Origin: Spirochaetota bacterium
Lineage (GTDB): Bacteria; Spirochaetota; UBA4802; JAFGJZ01
Direction of reading: 5' to 3'
Assembly (NCBI GenBank): GCA_023396665.1
Contig: JAEWVL010000252.1
Coordinates: 1 to 8,772, forward strand
Length of the DNA: 8,772 nt
This document shows, in pieces, positions 1 through 5,879 of the stretch (positions are counted from its first letter, which is position 1; every line of letters begins with the position of its first letter). Position numbers and translations under genes: made by a program. The notes beneath the pieces were generated by a model that did not search any database, was not told where the DNA came from, and worked only from the letters and a program-made list of their open reading frames with translations.

Positions 1-707
1 GGGGTATAGACAACCCGCAAATCTGATGCCGATGCCGGTCGATATAAACGCGCATCAGCAAGTTTTTTGCGATATTGATCCGTAATTTCTTTCCCTATCG
101 GGATGATTTTTTTATCAGCCACGGCACTCTCGAAATCAGTCCGTCGTATCAGCGATATGTCGTCGAGCTCATTCACACGACGAATCAATTCACTGTCAAC
201 GGGAGGCACTATCTGTGCGCCGTCGCTCCAGAATACCTTGTACCCGTTATATTCAGGCGGATTATGTGAGGCCGTAATCATTATGCCGGCAGCAGCCTTA
301 AGCGAACGTATCGCAAAAGAACATAGCGGTGTCGGCATTATCTTCTCAAATAAATAAACGGGAATATCGTTGGCCGCAAGAATAATGGCGCACTCCCTTG
401 CAAATTCGTCAGAAAGTATGCGCGAATCCCTCGAAATAACCACACCGCCAGTGAATGTGCCTTTTTCATGCAGATAATCAGAAAGCGCCTGTGTCGCAAG
501 ACCAACAGTATACACATTCATTCTGTTAGTACCCGCACCGATTTTACCTCTGAGTCCTCCTGTTCCAAAGGCCAGATTTTTATAGAACCTGTCCTCAAGT
601 TCATTAAAAAGCGAAGCCTCCTGAAGCGTCTTTATCTCTGTTATGGTTGCCTCATCAAAGGGGGGATTGCTCCACTTTTCAACCAGATTGCTAATGATCT
701 CGTTCAT
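1..707 (-). CDS. Phosphoglucomutase/phosphomannomutase (alpha-D-phosphohexomutase), N-terminal part, cut by window edge
   Basis: This enzyme family interconverts hexose 1-phosphates and 6-phosphates (glucose or mannose; some members act on pentose phosphates) in the cytoplasm through a phosphoserine. The visible 235 residues begin at the ATG complementary to 705-707 and run off the left edge; family members are usually about 570-590 residues, so roughly 40% is present. FGTGGLRG is at residues 47-54, followed by an NRMN segment at 61-64, as in PgcA/PGM2-type mutases. TASHNPPEYNGYK is at 145-157, with S147 the expected catalytic phosphoserine. The metal-binding DGDxDR loop and the sugar- and phosphate-binding domains lie outside the window, so substrate preference cannot be judged. 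The ribosome binding site is weak (AGAG just before the ATG). An extended -10 element lies 17 nt upstream of the start. The gene is divergent from tilS. Confidence 0.93.
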   Translation of the reverse strand, partial: MNEIISNLVEKWSNPPFDEATITEIKTLQEASLFNELEDRFYKNLAFGTGGLRGKIGAGTNRMNVYTVGLATQALSDYLHEKGTFTGGVVISRDSRILSDEFARECAIILAANDIPVYLFEKIMPTPLCSFAIRSLKAAAGIMITASHNPPEYNGYKVFWSDGAQIVPPVDSELIRRVNELDDISLIRRTDFESAVADKKIIPIGKEITDQYRKKLADARLYRPASASDLRVVYT

Positions 708-724
708 CTCTGAAACTCTCTTTA

Positions 725-733
725 TTTATATCA
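725..733 (-). promoter_or_regulatory. Putative extended -10 promoter element for the phosphohexomutase gene
   Basis: Read on the minus strand this is TGATATAAA: the TGn extension plus TATAAA, which matches five of six positions of the sigma-70 -10 consensus. No good -35 lies at 16-18 bp, which extended -10 promoters tolerate. Transcription would start near 718, giving a leader of only about 11 nt before the ATG at 707. The same nine bases stand at the same distance from the tilS start on the other strand. This is a motif reading only. Confidence 0.45.
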
Positions 734-787
734 AATATCTGCGAACAATACTAACAAAATCTGATTGTAATTTGACAAGAGTTATTT

Positions 788-796
788 TGTTATCAT
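788..796 (+). promoter_or_regulatory. Possible second, upstream tilS promoter (extended -10)
   Basis: TGTTATCAT gives a TGn extension with TATCAT, a 5/6 match to the -10 consensus. A consensus TTGACA lies just upstream at 772-777, but the 13-bp spacing is too short for a normal -35/-10 pair. If used, this promoter would put the 862-888 inverted repeat inside the tilS leader RNA. The region is AT-rich, so chance matches are likely. Confidence 0.2.
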
Positions 797-861
797 GCTA
801 ACGTAAAAAAACAATTTATGCATGTAACAACAAAGCGACAATGATGATCATAGCATTTTTG

Positions 862-888
862 TGCTTAATTACATCCTGTAGTTAAGCA
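862..888. repeat. 27-bp inverted repeat (12-bp arms, 3-bp centre) upstream of tilS
   Basis: Arms TGCTTAATTACA (862-873) and TGTAGTTAAGCA (877-888) flank a TCC centre. Eleven of twelve pairs are Watson-Crick, and the remaining one (869/881) is a T/G pair that would hold as a U-G wobble in plus-strand RNA. The repeat lies 52 bp before the tilS start and about 26 bp before the proposed -10, which suits a dimeric regulator's operator. It could instead be a leader hairpin if transcription starts upstream. A run of seven T (901-907) follows only after 12 nt, so it is not a standard intrinsic terminator. Confidence 0.6.
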
Positions 889-914
889 GCAAACTGTTAC
901 TTTTTTTGTAGCGA

Positions 915-923
915 TGATATAAA
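915..923 (+). promoter_or_regulatory. Putative extended -10 promoter element for the tilS-ftsH operon
   Basis: TGATATAAA: TGn extension plus TATAAA (5/6). A poor -35 candidate, CTGTTA, lies at 894-899 with 18-bp spacing. Transcription would begin near 930, just before the ribosome binding site GGAG at 932-935, giving a very short leader. The element is identical in sequence and in distance to the start codon (17 nt) to the divergent one at 725-733. Confidence 0.45.
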
Positions 924-940
924 ACTGTTTCGGAGAATGA

Positions 941-2398
941 ATGAACAGCAATCCACCTGAACTGTCTGATACTGTCATAGCGCATGTTCGCAAGACCATT
1001 GATGACAACTCTCTCGTCTGCGGGGGCGATCGCATTCTGTGCGCATTTTCGGGAGGTAAAGACTCCACCGCGCTGTTTGATATTCTGCTTCTACTCCGGG
1101 ATAGCTATTCATTTGAGCTGTTTTGTTTCCATATGGATCATTGTACCCGCGACGGAGCATCGCATGAGGATGCGCTGTTTGTCGCCGCCGTCTGTGAAAA
1201 AAACAATATTCCCCTCAACATCTGTGTGGAGGCGATAGAAAGCGGAGCGTCTTTCGAGCAGAGGGCGAGACAGGCGCGATACGCCGCAATGACACGCAGC
1301 GCAGAACGCTTCAATTGCAACAAAATAGCAACAGCTCACACGCGTGACGACACTATCGAGACACTGATCATGAGAATTTTCAGCGGCACCTCGATTCACG
1401 GTATGTGCTCAATTCCCGTAAGGCGCGACAAGATCATACGTCCGCTCATCAAGGTCTCAAGCGATGCTGTTATTTCCTATTGCAATTATAAAGATTTGCA
1501 TTATGTCAGCGATATATCAAATGCGGATACAAAATACAGAAGAAACATGATTCGTCATGAGCTTGTTCCGGTTCTGAAAAAAATATTTCCGGCAGCTGAA
1601 AACTCGCTGCAGCACCTGATAGATCATTGTATAAAGGCTGAATCGTTCATCGAAAAAAATATTGAGTATCCCCCCATAACGAAAATACATGACGGCATTC
1701 GTTTTGACGCGGACAGGCTTCCCGCCGACCGTTTTGAATTTTGCACCTTGTTCGCAAAGGCAATTCGAGATAACACAAATGAGTATGTTTCTATTGGTAT
1801 GCTTGAAGAAATATACAAAAAATATATCAATAAAAAACGTTCTTTTCTGCAACTGTATTCCTCTCCGCATCTGCTGGTCGAACACGGTCGCATTGATGGT
1901 AAAAACCGTATATGTATCAGAAAAAGGGAAAATGAAGACGATATTGCGCCACTGTACCAATCCATTGATTTTTTTCATAACAATGCATTGACTTTTAACG
2001 GCATTAATAACAGTATCATGGTAAGGGTCGGCATGGCAATGACCGATTTCGGCACGAATGATGATACTTCGTGCAGGATCCGCGCTTCCGACAGAAAAGG
2101 CATTCTGGTTCTCAGACAGCGCATGGAAGGGGATCATATCGTGTACAAGGGACACCACAGAAGTCTAAAGAAAATATATATAAACGAAAAACTATCCCCC
2201 CTTGAGAAGCGTGAAGCGGTCATAGCTGAACAAAACGGAGAAGTTGCGGCGCTAATATTGCATCATCTCGGCAGAAAAGATTACATAGCCGATGGCTTTA
2301 CGGCACAGAAAGATTACGAAAAAAAAGTTCTTGCCATTCATTGCACTAAAAATATCAGTGATAGGTTAACTATCGCAGATCACAGGACGACCGATTAA
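941..2398 (+). CDS. tilS: tRNA(Ile)-lysidine synthase
   Basis: TilS uses ATP and lysine to convert the wobble cytidine (C34) of the CAU-anticodon tRNA-Ile to lysidine, switching both charging and decoding from AUG to AUA. The 485-residue protein has the N-type ATP pyrophosphatase P-loop SGGKDS at residues 37-42, the HMDHCTRDG segment of the PP-loop domain, AHTRDDTIET at 132-141, and the RRNMIRHEL signature at 201-208. A TilS C-terminal domain lies around 387-455 (RQRMEGDHI near 392-400, then SLKKIYI). The length is close to family norms (about 430-480). The ATG at 941 is supported by GGAG at 932-935, with 5-nt spacing; the ATG at 937 is out of frame. The stop codon shares one base with the ftsH start, indicating translational coupling. 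It is the first gene of the operon. Confidence 0.96.
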   Translation: MNSNPPELSDTVIAHVRKTIDDNSLVCGGDRILCAFSGGKDSTALFDILLLLRDSYSFELFCFHMDHCTRDGASHEDALFVAAVCEKNNIPLNICVEAIESGASFEQRARQARYAAMTRSAERFNCNKIATAHTRDDTIETLIMRIFSGTSIHGMCSIPVRRDKIIRPLIKVSSDAVISYCNYKDLHYVSDISNADTKYRRNMIRHELVPVLKKIFPAAENSLQHLIDHCIKAESFIEKNIEYPPITKIHDGIRFDADRLPADRFEFCTLFAKAIRDNTNEYVSIGMLEEIYKKYINKKRSFLQLYSSPHLLVEHGRIDGKNRICIRKRENEDDIAPLYQSIDFFHNNALTFNGINNSIMVRVGMAMTDFGTNDDTSCRIRASDRKGILVLRQRMEGDHIVYKGHHRSLKKIYINEKLSPLEKREAVIAEQNGEVAALILHHLGRKDYIADGFTAQKDYEKKVLAIHCTKNISDRLTIADHRTTD

Positions 2399-4221
2399 TG
2401 AACAGAACGATGAAACATATAGCACTTGCACTTCTGGTGGTGTTGCTGGGCTACCTTTTTTTAAGCAGCACTCTGGCGACCAAAAGCGAAGTGAGTACAC
2501 TGCAATACAGCGACTTCATTAAAAAACTTGAAGACGAAAAAATAATAAAGGCGAAAATTTACCAGAACAACAAGATTGAAGGCGTTTTTCTGAAAGACAA
2601 CAAGCATACCCCTTTTGTCACGGTGATTCCCTATCAGGATCCTTTCGTGGTGCAGCGGCTTCTTGAAAAAGGTGTCGAACTTACCGGCGAATCCCCCGAA
2701 GAGAATATTTTTCTCAATACGATTGTCAGTTTTCTTCCCTGGCTATTGATCATCGGTATATTCTGGTTTTTTATGATGCGCCAGGTTCAGTCGACGGGTA
2801 ACAAGGCCATGTCCTTCGGGAAAAGCCGCGCGCGACTCAATGCAGAATCCAAGAACAAGGTTACTTTCGCAGATGTCGCCGGAGTTGAAGAGGCTAAAGA
2901 GGAACTTGCAGAGGTGGTTGATTTTCTGAAATCGCCTGAAAAATTCACGAAAATAGGCGCTAAAATTCCCCGCGGAATACTGTTGATGGGCCCTCCGGGA
3001 ACAGGAAAAACGCTTCTCGCTCGTGCGATCGCGGGCGAGGCCGGGGTTAAATTTTTCTCGATAAGCGGATCCGATTTCGTGGAAATGTTCGTGGGTGTCG
3101 GCGCTTCCCGTGTAAGGGATCTTTTCGAGCAGGGAAAGAAGAACTCACCCTGTATTATATTTGTCGATGAAATTGATGCCGTCGGCCGTCTTCGCGGTGC
3201 GGGACTCGGCGGAGGCCATGATGAACGGGAGCAGACATTGAACCAGCTTCTCGTCGAGATGGACGGTTTTGAAACAAACGAGGGTGTTATCGTCATTGCC
3301 GCGACCAACCGCCCCGACGTTCTTGATCCGGCGCTGCTGCGTCCGGGACGTTTTGACCGTCAGGTTGTCGTCGATGTTCCCGACATCAGAGGACGCGAGA
3401 AAATTCTGGCTGTTCACACCAAAAAGATACCGCTGGAAAGAAACGTCGAACTCAAGATCATTGCAAAAGGAACGCCCGGTTTTACCGGTGCGGATCTCGC
3501 GAATCTGGTCAACGAAGGCGCTCTTATCGCTGCCCGCAAAAACCTGCAGCGTGTCTCAATGTCCGAACTTGAAGAGGCTAAAGACAAGGTACTCATGGGG
3601 CCTGAACGCAGATCGATGATTCTCACCGACGAGGAAAAACAACTGACCGCTTTTCATGAGGCCGGTCATGCTATAATCGGCCTTATTCTGAAACAGAACA
3701 TGGTTGTTCACAAGATAACGATCATCCCCAGGGGTAGATCACTAGGAAGCACATGGTATCTTCCCGAAAAGGAGATACACAATCAGTCCCGTAATCAGCT
3801 GCTCAATGAAATCGTCGGTCTTTTTGGCGGTCACGTCGCCGAGATGGTTGTGTTCAAGGAAACAACAACCGGTTCAAGCAACGATATCCGCCGCGCAACA
3901 GATATCGCGCGGCGCATGGTTTGCGAATGGGGTATGAGCGAGCGTTTCGGTCCGATGGCGATGGGAAAACACGATTCACAGCCTTTTCTCGGTAAAGAGC
4001 TTTCACACGACCGTGATTACAGCGAAGCTACGGCACAGGCCATCGATGAAGAGGTGCATGCCATGCTTCGTGATTCCGAGAAACGTGCGGAATCCATTGT
4101 CAGGGAAAACTGGGATACTTTCAACAAGATCGCTAATTACCTGATAGAGCGTGAAACGCTGAACGCCGAGGAGATTCAGATGATCATGAATAACGAGGAG
4201 CTGCCCCAGTTAGGGCTCTAA
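2398..4221 (+). CDS. ftsH: ATP-dependent zinc metalloprotease FtsH
   Basis: FtsH is a hexameric inner-membrane AAA+ protease that extracts and degrades misassembled membrane proteins and some short-lived cytoplasmic regulators. The 607 residues show the full order. TM1 is at about 7-27, an extracytoplasmic FtsH_ext domain at about 28-105, and TM2 at about 106-127. Walker A GPPGTGKT is at 198-205 and Walker B FVDEID ends at D260, with D257/E258. The second region of homology has the expected arginine fingers R315 and R318. Zinc site HEAGH is at 420-424, with D496 the probable third ligand. All catalytic residues are present, and the length is slightly below the E. coli protein (about 645). The ATG overlaps the tilS TAA by one base (TAATG), with AGGA ten bases upstream. 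An in-frame ATG at 2410 (residue 5) is an alternative start. Confidence 0.98.
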   Translation: MNRTMKHIALALLVVLLGYLFLSSTLATKSEVSTLQYSDFIKKLEDEKIIKAKIYQNNKIEGVFLKDNKHTPFVTVIPYQDPFVVQRLLEKGVELTGESPEENIFLNTIVSFLPWLLIIGIFWFFMMRQVQSTGNKAMSFGKSRARLNAESKNKVTFADVAGVEEAKEELAEVVDFLKSPEKFTKIGAKIPRGILLMGPPGTGKTLLARAIAGEAGVKFFSISGSDFVEMFVGVGASRVRDLFEQGKKNSPCIIFVDEIDAVGRLRGAGLGGGHDEREQTLNQLLVEMDGFETNEGVIVIAATNRPDVLDPALLRPGRFDRQVVVDVPDIRGREKILAVHTKKIPLERNVELKIIAKGTPGFTGADLANLVNEGALIAARKNLQRVSMSELEEAKDKVLMGPERRSMILTDEEKQLTAFHEAGHAIIGLILKQNMVVHKITIIPRGRSLGSTWYLPEKEIHNQSRNQLLNEIVGLFGGHVAEMVVFKETTTGSSNDIRRATDIARRMVCEWGMSERFGPMAMGKHDSQPFLGKELSHDRDYSEATAQAIDEEVHAMLRDSEKRAESIVRENWDTFNKIANYLIERETLNAEEIQMIMNNEELPQLGL

Positions 4222-4241
4222 TTTCCTGGCAGGATAGGAAA
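4222..4241 (+). promoter_or_regulatory. Inverted repeat covering the ribosome binding site of the gene after ftsH
   Basis: TTTCCT (4222-4227) and AGGAAA (4236-4241) form a perfect 6-bp stem with an 8-nt loop, plus a possible closing G-U pair. The right arm contains the proximal Shine-Dalgarno AGGA (4236-4239), only 3 nt from the ATG at 4243. A second AGGA (4231-4234), at the better spacing of 8 nt, sits in the loop. Folding would hide one site and expose the other, so translation could depend on the structure or on ribosomes arriving from ftsH. There is no U-tract after it, so it is not a terminator. Confidence 0.4.
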
Positions 4242-4242
4242 A

Positions 4243-5862
4243 ATGGATGATCTCGAAAGACTTCTGGCAAATATAGACGGCGATTCCGAGGCCGATCAGA
4301 CCAAAGATGAATTTATTCGCTCGAGCGAGAGGCTTGCCCGAAAGGGCGATACCACCGCAGACAGCGATTATGATGACAATCTGGAATCGTTCGAGCTCAA
4401 GCTTGAACGGTTCCGAAAAGATTCCGCGGTATTGCGCTTCAAAGACGGATACCTTATCGCCCTGAAACTGCACTGGAACCTTGTTCTCGATTTCAAAAAC
4501 ATTCTCACCGATGTGACACTGCCCGACCCGGTAATTGACGCTCTGCGCAAATACAAATATAACTTTATCCGCTTTCTCGAAAACATCGAAAAACTCTATG
4601 ACGTTTTCGTCTCTTCAAAAACCATTGATGACCTGGAGAAGAATGCAAGGCAGGATTTTGCTCTTTTTTTTCCGACTGAAGACTATTCTTCCGATCGGAT
4701 CAATTTTCTTGTTATTAAAGAACTCTTCATTCGACTAAGGGAGATCAATGCAAAGATCAAACGTGAATGGGATTCTCTGTCATCAAGCCTCAGCGTATTC
4801 AATCTTGTCAACGAGGGTAAAGAATTCTATCAGAAGACGAGCGACATCGTCGGCAACGGAATTGATCTGTGTCAGGATACGGATCGTTTTCTGGAGTTTC
4901 TTGCCGCGGTGCTCAGAATACATAAAAATGATATCGATGTACTTGAAAAAGAGATCGGCTCAAAAATTGTGTTTAAAAGCGATTTCAGTTATGAATACGC
5001 GAAACTCTTTCAATCGCCTCACGCGGATTATCAAAAACAGAATGAACTGCCCGATCCGGAGTTTTCGAATGATTACGGACGAATACATGCGGATAGCGGC
5101 AGAACCCAGGTTCATGAAAAATCACAGGCTCAGATCAGATTTGCCGAATTTTCGTTCTTGATACCGGGAAAAAGCAGTTGGAACAGAAAAGAACCGTATA
5201 TCATCAATGTGGATTTTGGACTGCTCAGGAAAAATCTTGATGATCTGCAGCGTGTTATTTTTTTCACTGAAACAGAACAGAAAAAAGTACTCATTGACGC
5301 CAGTATCAAACGTGCGGTTCTCAGATACATTCGAGAGCACCAGACCGTGCCCGTGGACAAATACGAAGAGTTCATTTGCAAAACACTTAGCAGAAACTTT
5401 GAGACGATAATAGCAAAGTTTCAGATTCCCAATAACTATATCGATCTTTTCAAATATCACTGCGGACCCTTGACAATGTATAATTCAATTATCCGGGCTT
5501 TTAGCGCCACCGGTGTTGCCGTATGCTATAAATACATCAGCGAATCAAAGATATCGCGAATTCGTCCGGACGAGGCGATAAAGTACTTTATATTGAAATG
5601 GTATCAGCAGAATATAAATGATCTTGACCTTCCTTTCGACAGAGTTCAGGAGTTCAACATAATTCGCGACATCGTAGCACATCACTATACCAACGACGCA
5701 CACGAGGCAATGAGAAAAGTCGATGCGGCGTCGGCACACTACCAAAGCCGTACCGGTAAAATGCTCGATAAGAAAGCGTTCATGCGCCTAAAGGCTTACG
5801 AACTTTTTACTGCTGAAACGGTTGAGATATACAGAAGGTTTGTCGAAAAAACGGTATTTTAG
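4243..5862 (+). CDS. Uncharacterised 539-residue protein, third gene of the tilS-ftsH operon
   Basis: I do not recognise this family with confidence. There is no signal peptide and no hydrophobic segment long enough for a membrane helix, so a soluble cytoplasmic protein is inferred. The first 45 or so residues are acidic and probably disordered. Residues about 46-255 look mainly helical, rich in Leu, Lys, Asp and Glu. A polar, low-hydrophobicity stretch at about 258-300 looks like a linker, followed by a second helical part to residue 539. RDIVAHHY at 475-482 fits the RX4HXY pattern of HepT-type HEPN RNases; one motif does not establish that fold. The start has two AGGA motifs upstream, and the 21-bp gap after ftsH implies co-transcription. 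Codon use and composition resemble the neighbours. From memory, Borrelia also has a long uncharacterised gene after ftsH, so this may be a lineage-conserved FtsH partner (inference). Confidence 0.9.
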   Translation: MDDLERLLANIDGDSEADQTKDEFIRSSERLARKGDTTADSDYDDNLESFELKLERFRKDSAVLRFKDGYLIALKLHWNLVLDFKNILTDVTLPDPVIDALRKYKYNFIRFLENIEKLYDVFVSSKTIDDLEKNARQDFALFFPTEDYSSDRINFLVIKELFIRLREINAKIKREWDSLSSSLSVFNLVNEGKEFYQKTSDIVGNGIDLCQDTDRFLEFLAAVLRIHKNDIDVLEKEIGSKIVFKSDFSYEYAKLFQSPHADYQKQNELPDPEFSNDYGRIHADSGRTQVHEKSQAQIRFAEFSFLIPGKSSWNRKEPYIINVDFGLLRKNLDDLQRVIFFTETEQKKVLIDASIKRAVLRYIREHQTVPVDKYEEFICKTLSRNFETIIAKFQIPNNYIDLFKYHCGPLTMYNSIIRAFSATGVAVCYKYISESKISRIRPDEAIKYFILKWYQQNINDLDLPFDRVQEFNIIRDIVAHHYTNDAHEAMRKVDAASAHYQSRTGKMLDKKAFMRLKAYELFTAETVEIYRRFVEKTVF

Positions 5863-5869
5863 TCCGTTT
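5846..5869 (-). terminator. Weak candidate intrinsic terminator for recG
   Basis: On the minus strand AAACGG (from 5869) and CCGTTT (ending 5849) form a 6-bp stem with a 9-nt loop, about 11 nt past the recG stop. A run of six T (5851-5846) follows, three of which take part in the stem. Only three pairs are GC, so stability is low. It overlaps the last codons of the convergent gene. On the plus strand there is no useful U-tract, so the operon's own terminator is not evident. Confidence 0.3.
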
Positions 5870-5879
5870 ATGCAGAGCA

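Noticed and set aside
75..713. Plus-strand open frames of 64-84 codons over the left edge
   Set aside because: They lie antisense to the phosphohexomutase reading frame, which carries clear family motifs. None has recognisable protein features.
861..907. Inverted repeat plus T-run before tilS as an intrinsic terminator or attenuator
   Set aside because: The seven T lie 12 nt after the stem, too far for intrinsic termination, and no upstream plus-strand gene needs one. Kept as an operator or hairpin instead.
708..940. tRNA, small RNA or small protein gene in the divergent intergenic region
   Set aside because: No cloverleaf, no credible short frame with a ribosome binding site, and the sequence is largely accounted for by promoter-like elements.
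865..1068. Minus-strand 67-codon frame across the tilS start
   Set aside because: It is antisense to the conserved TilS N-terminus and covers its promoter region. No ribosome binding site or family resemblance was seen.
1517..2158. Minus-strand 213-codon frame
   Set aside because: It is entirely antisense to tilS. Its length comes from the coding bias of the opposite strand, and it has no recognisable domain.
2787..3308. Minus-strand 173-codon frame
   Set aside because: It is antisense to the most conserved part of the FtsH AAA domain. Ser/Pro/Ala-rich composition is typical of a shadow frame.
5122..5460. Minus-strand 112-codon frame inside the unknown gene
   Set aside because: It is much shorter than the 539-codon frame on the plus strand, which has upstream AGGA motifs and operon spacing. 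Nothing supports a second gene.
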